Shown here: one piece after another, positions 23,465 through 33,331 of the stretch
Layout: each line of letters begins with the position of its first letter
How positions within the stretch are numbered: the first letter of the stretch is position 1
DNA from: Cycas panzhihuaensis
Lineage: Eukaryota; Cycadophyta
Assembly (NCBI GenBank): GCA_023213395.1
Contig: CM041465.1
Location: forward strand, 109,995,741 to 110,059,740
Length of the DNA: 64,000 nt
Reading direction: 5' to 3'
The notes under the pieces: generated by a model
The model's database searches: none
Told to the model about the DNA's origin: nothing
What the model saw: only the letters and a program-made list of their open reading frames with translations
Made by a program: the position numbers and the translations under genes

Positions 23465-24558
23465 TGTGGCGATTCCATGACCTTCTTTACTCCACTAAGG
23501 CTACTTTGTCTGAGGAGTTGAAGAGAGACCTTTTCATCAATACCCTTCACTCATAAGTTCATGTAGAAGTCCTTAAGATGGAGGTGACTACATGTGACTC
23601 CGCCATAGTGAAGTGCTTAGCACTTGAGGCCATTAAGATCTAGGCTAGACTTAAGAAGCCTCTTAAATCCTCACAGCGACATGAGGCACCACCATCATCC
23701 AAGGAAACTAAATCTCAACAACCCTCTATGTCTTCTTCTCATTCCACCAAGAAGACTTTAGATCCCCTTACTTCAGCCATACGTTCATTTGAACATACGA
23801 TGAAGGAACTCAAGATTCAAGATTCTTCATCACCCACATCCAATAAACCTATTCACCAGGCTTTGCAAGCTGCTCCTTCCAGGGGCGGTAATACCCCGTC
23901 CTCTCAAGCAAAGAAATCTGATTCTTCCCTTGAGAAGAAGTGGTGCTCTATCCATAGAGAATGCTTCCATGATGATTCATGTTGCCGAGTTCAACATCTT
24001 GGGGATACCCCTCAATGTGACTCCTCTCCCAAATAGGCCTCAAGGCCTAATTTAGACCAACCACTCCATAGAGATCCTTTCCCCAAATATGGGGAACACG
24101 ATCGTAACCCTCAATAGAAGAATAACCGAAACTGATGAAGGTCTCCTAATCCTCGCTCTTCTCAAGCTAAAGGGAAGGCTGCCAAGAATTCATCCTCCTC
24201 CTTGGGTTCTCCTAATAAACACACTCCTTCACCTTCACGATCCTGGAATAAGGGAAAGAAGGTTATTCAATTACTTGAGACCACCCCATTGTATGCCTTA
24301 ACCCAGTCTCAAGCTGCTAAGGAGGTAACCGGTGCCTCTTCATCCACATCTCATCCTGACCCTCTTCTAGAAACTTCTTTTCCAGAAGCCCCCATATTCC
24401 CTAAGACCATTCTTGTGCGACTCGATTGCTACGACTCCCGAAGAGCCGTTCCCCAACCCACTATGAAGGGGAATCTCTTTTCCGTCATAGATGAGCTCCA
24501 TACCATGGCCGTTGGGATGTCCATTATGGACATCTTAAGGAGTTGCCCCAAATAATGC
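23465..24558 (+). pseudogene. gag: gag of element A, C-terminal part
   Basis: This is the continuation of the gag split at 6050. It begins with the duplicated TGTGG, then FHDLLYSTKATLSEELKRD. It contains a basic linker and the zinc-finger-like KKWCSIHRECFHDDSCC (23938-23990; C-x2-H-x4-H-x4-C spacing seen in Tat gag). A long Ser/Pro/Lys-rich tail of 117 open codons (24202-24555) follows, ending in SIMDILRSCPK. Stops at several TAG codons match CAG in sister copies. The protease follows directly, so gag and pol were probably one polyprotein. Confidence 0.85.
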
Positions 24559-25830
24559 ATGTTGCTCTTAGAGGCCTTAGTATTAGGTGACATGCCTATT
24601 CATACCTTCAAAGTTACCTCGAGCCATGAACTCATCATTTCCTTTGATCTTAAGGATCTTCCTCCTGCCAGTGAAAGGCAGCACCAATGGCACTTCCCTT
24701 TCACTATTACCATTGATACTCCATATTGCCCATTACGAAGAACCGTTGTCGATAATGGTTCTTCTATTAATGCCATGCCCTTGTGTGTTATGTAAGAGCT
24801 CAATATTTCTACTTTAAAGCTAGTTCCATGGCAGTGCTAAGGATATAATGGTAACAAAAAGACACCCTTGGGAGCTGTGTCTATCTCACTTACACTTGAG
24901 GACAAGACCATCCTCGCTAATATTGTAGTCCTCGGCATTGACGTCGACTACAATGTATTGTTGGGAGACCCATGGCTTGATCAGAGGGGAGCCGTGTACT
25001 CATTCCACTGGGGGCAACTTAAATTTGTCTATGAAGGGTGAATGAGAGTCATCTCTTGGGAGCTTCCTCCTCTCAAACAAATGCATCAATCCTGTTAAGC
25101 GTCTCATGGCCAAACGAAAGGCGATAAAGACCTTTCTACCCATACCTCTGCTTGTTCTATTAACATCCCTGACTCATCCCGTTTGGAGGAAGACCCCTCA
25201 TCCTCTTCTTCCAACCTTATACAATTTACCTCTATTGGTGTCAGAAGTTATGGGTACCTCGCCATCCTTAGTGACGATGAGTCTGATGGCGAAGATGAGG
25301 ATCTCCCTCACCCTGCTTCCTTTTTGGGCATGAGTAGGGGGCACCTCTTTTGTTCTAGATCCCGCTCTGGAACCTCTACAGTTGAAAAAACTATTTCTCC
25401 CCTTGTATCTCATGTCATTGCCCCTATCGATTAGGAGCTCCTTGAGTCCTCCCCTTAGTTGCTGCACATAGGTGACAAAGTTGGGGAGCCTCCTCTTGTC
25501 CCTTATGAGGGACCTCTTTCTAGCTCTTCCAAGGAGTCTATCAGGAATGTTGAGTGATGTGACAACCCCCATGGTCCCACTGCCTCTACTTCTCCTCATC
25601 CTTTATCTTCTCGAAGCATGGTTATCCATGGGGTTGACTACTATGAGAATGACAAAGACGTGCTTGAGCATTTACAAGGCTATGCGACCAACCTTTCTTT
25701 TGGTCACCATAGGCTTAGTAATTAGAAGGTCTTGGCTATTAGGTATTCTCTCGTTGACCCAACTCCATCCCTTATTCCATCTCTTCCTATGGACCGAGCC
25801 CCCCTCCACTTTTAGGAGGGGAATGCCATG
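24559..25830 (+). pseudogene. pol: Protease and acidic linker of element A
   Basis: The active-site segment LRRTVVDNGSSINAMPLCVM (24735-24795) is an aspartic protease D-x-G-S motif, followed by VDYNVLLGDPWLDQ near 24945-24990. Upstream HELIISFDLKDLPPASER is conserved with copy C. After the protease comes an acidic linker (LSDDESDGEDEDLPHPAS at about 25270-25320) and YYENDKDVLEHLQGYATN at about 25645-25695, found in all three elements. Stops at 24793 and later inactivate it. Function: cleavage of the element polyprotein. Confidence 0.82.
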
Positions 25831-27240
25831 TGCATGGGGGCAACCCAAGATGTAGTCCTTGCCCCTGGTAAAGTCATTAATGCAGGGGAAAAATGCTCTC
25901 ATGATCACGTGAATGAGTATACCCTTCTATTCTAGGAGTTATGACATGTTTTTGCATGGGACTACTCTGATATGAAGGGAATCGATCCTTCAATCATGAC
26001 CCACAACCTTACTACCATTCCTAACGCTCGTCACGTGCATCAGAAGTAATGTCCTCTTCATCTTAAGCTCTTAGTTGTGGTTAAAATGGAAGTTAAGAAA
26101 CTCCTTGATGCAGGATTGATCACTTCCATTGACTACCCTAAATGGGTATCTAATATTGTCCCCATTGCTAGAAAGAACGAGACCTTCTGGATATGCATTG
26201 ATTTCCATGATATCAATAATGTATATCCTAAGGATAATTCCCCACTTCCTTTTACTAATCAGATCATTGATCAAACCACTGGTTTTGAAGTCATGTCCTT
26301 AATAGACAGCTTCTCTAACTATAACTAAATTCAAATCTCTCTAGAAGACCATCACAAAATATCCTTCATCACACCCTGGGGTACTTTCGCCTATAAGACA
26401 ATGCCTTTCAGACTTAAGAATGCAGGCATCACTTATCAAAGGGTGATGCAATTTATTTTCTATGACCTTATCAACAAATCCTTGGAGGTCTTCATGGACG
26501 ACATGATAGGTCTCTCATGCATTAAAGCCCATCACCGTGTTGATTTGCAGGCCATCTTTGCACAATACTGCAAATACCATGTAAGCCTTAATCCTCTTAA
26601 ATGTGTTTGACGTGACCACTGGCAAACTCCTTGATTTCCTTGTATCCAAATAAGGAATCCAAATCGATCATGATAATGTCAAGGCCATCCTTGACATGCC
26701 ACCTCCTTGAATGCAACGATGGGTTAAGTCATTTTTAGTTAGGCTTAGCTTCCTTAGGTATTTTTTGGTGAACTTTTCCATAAACGCCAAACTAATTATA
26801 ACCTATTAAAGAAGGGGGCACCATTTGTTTGGTTTTCTAAGGCCCAACAAGGTTTTGAATAACTTAAGAAAGCTCTCGCTTCCACCCCAACATTGGTGTT
26901 GCCCCTCTTTAATAGGCCTTTCATCCAGTATACCTCATCAACTAATGAATCTCTGGGCACCATCTTGGCCCAAGAGGATGATTCAGGAGCTGAGAGGGTT
27001 ATTTACTTCATCAGCCTCACCCTTGTAGTTGTTGAACTTAACTACTCCCCCGTAGAGAAAGAATGCCTCTCCTTGGTACATGCAACCAAGAAGTTTAGGT
27101 ATTACTTATTTGAAAACACTACTTGGGTGATCGTTCAATTTGATCCCCTGCATTATTTACTTACCCAACCTAACTTGATAGGTAGGATTGGCAGGTGGGT
27201 CATCCTCCTTTAGGAATTTGACCTTCACATCGTTAATAGG
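25831..27240 (+). pseudogene. pol: Reverse transcriptase and RNase H of element A
   Basis: RT starts near AMCMGATQDVVLAPGKVI. Main open pieces are 26077-26328 (KKLLDAGLITSIDYPKWVSN, CIDFHDINNVYPKDNSPLPF) and 26401-26610 (MPFRLKNAGITYQRV, catalytic EVFMDDMIGLS). A frameshift follows NPLKCV at about 26608. RNase H of the usual gypsy type lies at 26893-27213 (ESLGTILAQEDDSGAE, VELNYSPVEKECLSLVHATK). The conserved FDLHIVNRKSKKGIV ends the domain. In MPFGLKN the Gly is Arg here. It would make DNA from the genomic RNA. Inactive. Confidence 0.88.
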
Positions 27241-28607
27241 AAATCAAAGAAGGGAATAGTAGTGGCTATGCAGCTCACTGACACTCCTATTCTGAACTCT
27301 TTGGGCTTTCCTATTGATGATTCTCTTCTTGATGAGCCTATCTTAGTCATTCAAGATTCTCCTCCCCATCTACTTGATGATAGCAAGTGGTATGGGGACA
27401 TTATGCAATATCTCACTGAAAAGAAATATCGCCCTAATGCTAGCAGTAAAGTTAGATCTCGTATCTGGGCAACTGCTAGATAATACTTTCTTATGGGTGA
27501 GGTATTATATAAGAGATCCATTGATGGGATCCTTCTTTGTTGTGTCACTGCTGCTAAAGTAGACTAGATACTCCGTGAATGCCACCATGGCATTTGTGGG
27601 GGCCAATCCATAGCCCAAAGGATCCTCTGTATGGGATATTATTAGCTGTTCCTTTTCAAGGATGCCCATGCTTATGCCTTGAGATGTCGGCATTGCTAGG
27701 AGCATGCCAACATCACCCACTTATCTTCTAAGGCACTTCATCCCATTATATCTCCATGGCCCTTCTCCTAATGGGGGTTGGACCTCATCAAAGCCATAAC
27801 CCCATCCTCTTCGTTACAGCATAAGTGCATTGTACTGTAATAGAATGCTTTACTAAATAGGTAGAAGCCATTTCTTTGACTATGACTCCTGGTAAGACAA
27901 TATCTACTTTTGTCTACTAGCATATCATCTACCACTTTGGGGTTCTTGATGTCTTGATCACAGCCAACAAAACTCCCTTTTGCAATAAGGAGATGGATGA
28001 GCTTTGTGCGAAATTCCACATTTTTTACAAAACTTCCTCTCCTTACTACCCCTAGGCCAATGGCCAGGTTAAATCATTCAATAAAACTCTCATCAATATC
28101 CTAAAGAAAATTGTTACCCAATCTCAAAGATATTGGCATCTCCAGCTCCCTCCTGCCCTATGGGCATATCACACCTCTATCCGCACAGCTACATGAATGA
28201 CACCCTTCTCCCTAGTCTATGGAACTGAGGCGATACTCCCATTGGAAGTAGAGATTACTTCTCTATAAGTTTCTCTTCGAGGTCTTATCAATGAGGAGTC
28301 TATCCGTCAGGCTTGCCTCTTAGACCTCGAAGCCTTAGATGAGAGACACTTGGCCGCTCATCAGGCGAACCTTGCTTCTAAGGCCTGCTCGCAAAGGAAC
28401 TACGATAAACATCTTCATTATTGTCCTTTACATCCTAGGGACTAAGTCCTCAAGTTGGAATATCTCCACGACTGCTTGACCAAATTCATACCTAAATGGG
28501 TTGGTCCCTTTGTCATTCTCAAGAGCCTCGATAATGACACTTATAGGATTGCCACCCTAGAAGGTCTCGAATTTGAAAAAGTTGTTAATAAGAAATTCTA
28601 TATATGA
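27241..28607 (+). pseudogene. pol: Integrase of element A
   Basis: The zinc-binding segment is ILRECHHGICGG then LRCRHC. The catalytic core is broken by frameshifts between about 27750 and 27970. The second Asp is in LITANK-like sequence (ITDN in copy C), and the third catalytic Glu is replaced: VKSFNKTLINIL, with Lys (AAA) where copy C has Glu (GAG). Downstream, GLINEESIRQACLLDLEALD and KWVGPFVILKSL (GPY/F-type module) are clear. The C-terminus is shortened by a small deletion compared with B and C (VNKKFYI then TGA at 28605). Confidence 0.83.
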
Positions 28608-29376
28608 CTACTCCTTTCCTTTCTTTTTACACTCTGAAATGAGCCTAAACTACCATCCTAAGCATGTCTCCATTCCTCCTAATCACAAGTGGGATGGTAG
28701 CTTAGAGTGGACTTCTCATTCTCCTTGGGCTCCTCCCATAGAGCCTTCCTTGCCTCCTCTCTTGTGGAGGCCCCATCCCCCTAATTAGACATGTTTTCCT
28801 CATTGCCCCAAGCCTGGAAACATCCTCTAACTAGGAGGGCATACTAGAGTATCATTACTCTCTCGTCATTAGCGCTTCCTTGGCATATTCCACTATGCTC
28901 CCATGTGGACATGTGTGCCACCCTATCTCCTAGCCTCACATACATCTATCACTGCTCCTCATGGTGATCATGTGTATCTCTGCTAGGGATATGGCCCTCC
29001 ATGAAAGGAAATGTATGCAACTCAAACAAATATCATAACATAAATTGTATAATAATCAATCAAAAACATCATAATATATCCCTCTTCATGGATCCATGCA
29101 CCCTCGTACACATACATACATAAATATAAAAACATAAATATACATCGTCCTCCATGTGTCACATACACATTAGCATATACTAAATGGGGTATCAATGACC
29201 CCATCTATATACATAAAAATAAACATCCTTTTGTCATATCATACAAATAGTATGGTACATCATCTTTGGGAAGCCAGAATCCTTATAGGGAGGGGTACAA
29301 TCATGTGGCCACATGTTGGCTCCCTGGAGGTCTACTACTCTTCCCTACCAAATCAAAACTACTCTACATTGCTCTA
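28608..29376. other. Spacer between pol and the antisense gene of element A
   Basis: There is no supported gene. A block at 28620-28800 (CTGAAATGAGCCTAAACTACCATCC onward) is conserved with B and C. ACATACATACATA and similar short repeats lie near 29110-29150. The spacer separates two convergent genes. Confidence 0.5.
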
Positions 29377-31266
29377 CTACTGCCCCACTCCTGGGGTATC
29401 ATCTCCCAGTCGGTGCAATCCCTCTCCTGGGGACCACGTCCCTCCCAGACTCTGTCTGCGTCTCTGGGAGCTCCCTACCTTGCTCCCCTCGTCCCAAGGT
29501 CTCCTCGAAGTCTTCGTCACTATGTCGGTGTACAACCTACTCCATGATGATCTAGAGACTACCTGATCCACCAGTTGATCATATCTCACCTGGATACGAT
29601 CCCTCTCACTCTCCACACCTTGGAGCCTCTCCTCTATGCTCCAGAGTCTCTCCTCTATCCCTTAGAGACACCCCTTAAGAACCACCACCCTAATTTGGCT
29701 CTTAGCGTCTCCACCTTCACCTCCCTATACCTCCAGCACCAGTACCTGACCTTATAGAGTATCCCTCTTGACTCAGGTCTTGTCCAGCTCACCTTGGAGT
29801 CATCTCATATGTGCCTCATGCTCCCAGGACTTCATGATCTATATGTCCCTCACCCTAACTAATGGGGTGAATGCTGTTGTGTGGGCTCCTGCCGATCTAG
29901 GCTCCTCTCCTGCCTGGATGGGAGGTTGCCCCTCTATGTAGGCCTGGGGGAACATCCCCTGAACTATAGCCTCCACCAACCTCTCAATCTCTACCACTCC
30001 TGTGAAGTCAAACATGCCATGTATCAGTACATAGATCTATATATCAAACCAAAATCAAGCAACTAAATATTTGGAAATCAAAAGATGACAAGAAAAGGTA
30101 GTGTCTCACCTACTAGGGCTGCCAGCTCCTCAACTCTGATGATAACCTCCTCCTCATGTGCTCCACTAGCTCCTGGTACCTCCTCCTCCTCTGGTATCAC
30201 CTCAACGACTACCTCGGCTACTAGGGTATCTCCACCCCTCTCTACGGGTGTTATTGCCACCCTGTACCTCCTTGTTATCCTTACTCTACGGGCTTGTGTC
30301 TGTGGGTCCCTGACTCCCTCTGTAGCTCTAGATGGACTTGCCTCCCCCTCTACAGCTCCTAACGGGCCTCCCTCGTCACCTCTGTCATCTCCATCACCAT
30401 CATCATCATCCCTAGGGGTGACTCCTGCTCCACTTGCCTCATCATTATTACTCCACCTCACCCCTCGATATGGATCAAATATTTAGTCTACCATAGTGAG
30501 GAGGTCCAACGATGTAGCCTCTATTGATCGACATACATGCGCCTGATCTTCGGTCCCTCTAAACTGAGTCTTCCACCTATGGACCATAAGCGCCTACTCT
30601 GAGATGGGGTGTGGTCCTCCTACTGGTGCCACTACTCTGAAGTGGTTGAAAAACTAGCACTGTAGTAATGTGTTATATGAAAGTCCACCTTGCCTTGCCA
30701 CCCTAATAGCATCTAGTTGTACGACTAGGTTAGCCACTATCAGAGTGGCCCAATCTAGCCTCACATCTCCACACTGCATCCATCTGTCTACTAGGTATAT
30801 CTCTATAATTTTATTTCTAGGATATCTCAAACAGAATGCACAAAGTAATTAACTTCCTCACACGAGGAACCCTGGACATAACCATACTCTGCAAAGGTAT
30901 CCCTTGTCTCTCCCATCTATCCTATCCAGTAAAAAACATAGCTGCCTCCTTATGCATTGCCTCATTGCTAGGAAGTTCCCCTAGTGATGCTGGCTATCCT
31001 ATCACTGGCACTCCCAGGATCCTTTATATATCCCTTGGTGTGACTGTCACGTCCCCCTCCTGGGGGAGATGGAATGCATGCCTCCTCCTGTCCTAGTGCA
31101 AAACTATGTCTACCAGGAGGTGCTACTCTAACATGAACTGTGGTATCTGTGTGACCTTTAGTAGGCCACATCATGTTAGAACCTGTTTGTCCCCATGGGA
31201 CATCATCTCTATGAAACCCAACATAGCCATCCCTATGTTCTCACAGTTCTCCACTATGATAACTAC
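29377..31266 (-). pseudogene. Antisense plant mobile domain (PMD)-like gene, copy A
   Basis: The gene is on the minus strand, opposite to element A. The coding exon starts after a TTTTGCAG acceptor (exon start 31266). The start codon is lost: ATA stands where copies B and C have ATG. The PMD core reads VENCENIGMAMLGFIEMMSH, then LLVDIVLH*DRRRHAFHLP and GDVTVTPRDI*RILGV with no indel against B and C. An acidic tract rich in Asp, Gly and Glu follows at 30250-30470. The 110-bp second intron (30000-30109) is intact. The last exon ends SLGGTWSPGEGLHRLGDDTP then GVGQ and a stop at 29377. About five TAG/TGA codons interrupt the PMD part. Confidence 0.7.
30000..30109 (-). other. Second intron of the antisense gene (copy A)
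   Basis: The donor is TAG|GTGAGA and the acceptor TTCACAG|GAG on the minus strand. Position and phase match the introns of copies B and C. Confidence 0.7.
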
Positions 31267-31919
31267 CTGCAAAATCCTGAAAAACTAGTAAAAACTTATC
31301 TAAAACTACCTACTAGCCCTTAGGACTACCTCTTACTCCTCTCGAATTAGGATTTAGCTCTCCTTTAGGCTGTCTTTTATTTTTTCAGCTATTTGAGCCT
31401 CGTACTGCGCTAAACTATGTGGTATCACAGAGTCTAGTGGGGGCCCCACAGCAAAGATTATGGCACTACGATCTTTGTTATGGTGCAAACGCCACCCCCC
31501 TCCCCCAAAATGGGGGGTTTTCTACCCAAAAAACTCAAAATTTTTTCAAAGGTGAGCAACACTTTAGCTCAATGAAACTAGGGCTACCTAATGCCCTGGT
31601 CCCCCCTCTTGTTGGGTCCAATTTAGACTCCAAGAGATCGTTATTTGCCCTTAAGGGGCCCAAAATCACATCAAAATTCTATAAAAAATAATGAAATTTA
31701 AAGTATGAAATGGGGTTGGGTTTAGATGATCCACTCACTGGATCTAGTCTCCCCACTACCATCTTATCTTTCTAGTCCTGGTGGCTACCTTGGCGTCCCG
31801 ATCTAATGGTTGGATCTCCTCTTGTGTATCTCTAAAGTTGGGTAGCACTCCGTTGCGTGAGGGAAGGGCTTTGAATCGTTTGCGAGCCCGTAAAAAAAAA
31901 TTCCATTTTCATCGAGTTT
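31267..31919 (-). other. Leader exon and first intron of the antisense gene (copy A)
   Basis: The predicted donor GATCCA|GTGAGT has its GT at 31738-31737; the intron is 31738-31267 (472 bp) ending TTTTGCAG. The interior carries several copies of the GTACTGCGCTAAACTATGTG / AAGATTATGGCACTACGATC type motif and a G/C-rich CCCCCC...GGGG inverted stretch near 31495-31520. Confidence 0.5.
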
Positions 31920-31928
31920 CCTTATATA
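31920..31928 (-). promoter_or_regulatory. TATA box of the antisense PMD gene (copy A)
   Basis: On the minus strand this reads TATATAAGGAAACTCGATG, the same as copy B at 10373. It lies 654 bp upstream of the coding exon. Confidence 0.6.
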
Positions 31929-32487
31929 GGTGGGGGGCCCAATAAGCAGTCCCTCCATTTCTATTACTGTGATAGCCCTTAGGGCCATCCCTCATCTATG
32001 ATCATAATTGCCCTTTGGCCCAAGCTCCCGTTTTGCCCCTGTGGCCTCCGTTCCACTCATCTTCACAGGCATATTTATGGCACCTCTTCTTCTACTTTCA
32101 TGAGGCCCCTTCTGTCTTGTTTTGTGTGCCATCTCTGTATATACCAAAATTTATACTCGTTTGGCTTATTTCGCCAGCCTGGATCCATTTTTGTCGCTCG
32201 TTCGTACTTTTAGGGTTCTAAAAGGGAGTATCCCCTCTATTTGGGACTACTTTTTGCTTCCTTAAGTAGCCTTTTGCATCTCAGAATGGCCTTCTTGCTA
32301 CATGCTCTCTCCCAATGGTCAGATAGTCTACTCCACCCTTGGGTAGCCTCATTATCGGGTCCTCTTGCCCTTCATGGCCTTTATCGCCAGCTGTTCGAGT
32401 CTCTCATAGTTACCCTATATCATCGTATCCCCTTGACACCACCGACTTTATCACATTTTGTCTACTAAGATACCTTTCCCTTCATTC

Positions 32488-32910
32488 ATGGCACTTCTTA
32501 TCTTCATCGATAGCAGAAGTCATGGCAATCCTGATCCTTCTGTCGTTGCATGGATTCTCTGCGACCCTTTTGGATATGATTTCTTATGTTCTAAAATCTT
32601 TCTTCCTGAAGCCACCAATAACGAAGCTGAGTACATGGCTGTTATCGAGGCCTTCACCGATGCGCTCTATTTCCACCACAGGCCTATCATTCTCTTTTGT
32701 GACTTCCAAGTTGTAGTGCCCCATCTCACCTAGGTCTACTAGGTGCGATGCCTATGCTTGAGAGCCCTTGCTTCAATTGCCAGATCCTTATTGGCTTATT
32801 TTCTATCTGTCGACATCTGACACACTCCCCAGGCCCTCAACGTTGAGGCGAATAGCCTTGTTTACTTCATCCTTTAGCATCGCCTACCTCTTCTCGATGA
32901 CCCCTCTCAG
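32488..32910 (+). pseudogene. Second (archaeal-type) RNase H of element A
   Basis: ATGGCACTTCTTATC starts MALLIFIDSRSHGN (first Asp region; the Gly-Gly of copies B and C is Ser-Arg here). NNEAEYMAVIEAFTDALYFH (catalytic Glu helix), LFCDFQVVVPHL (third Asp) and a C-terminal ALNVEANSLVYFIL follow; in the last motif copy B keeps Asp (AKADN) and copy A has Asn. Stops at 32731 (CAG to TAG) and later inactivate it. It is separate from pol, beyond the antisense gene. Confidence 0.78.
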
Positions 32911-33331
32911 AGACTTGTCTGGTCCCTTAAGCACCCAAGTCTTGGGCCATCTTGCACTCCACCTTATGATCCATTCATACCTATAGAAGCCAACCACTAA
33001 TGAGGTTAAATTATGGTGACTACCAAGTTTGTTCACTCACCCTTATTTTTTGTTATCGTCATATATTTCCTTTGCACTCTTATGATGGGGGCATTCTCCT
33101 CATCCGTTCTGATCTCTAGTCGACTTCGAAGTGGCATGTAGGTAGCCCCTATATTGTCTCTACTCTTTTTCCCATATCCACGTATTCTGCCACGACACTC
33201 ATTAGCACCATTATCTATTGTCATAATTATGATTGTTATATGTACATACATATGTTACTAACAGTGTTGTTGTCAGTATTTTCCATCGCATTGTGCTTTT
33301 GAGCTGTGAGGCTCTCCTTCTAAGGGGGCAG
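32911..33331 (+). other. 3' untranslated stretch and polypurine tract of element A
   Basis: There is no gene. The stretch includes the conserved TCGCATTGTGCTTTTGAGC and GTGAGGCTCTCC segments also found in reverse at 9005-9050 and 41310-41350. AAGGGGGCAG (33322-33331) abuts the 3' LTR and is the polypurine tract. Confidence 0.75.

Noticed and set aside
30085-30486. 133-codon Ser/Thr/Pro-rich frame on the plus strand
   Set aside because: It is the complement of the acidic/Glu-rich part of the antisense PMD gene of copy A. Low-complexity composition makes both strands open; no domain.
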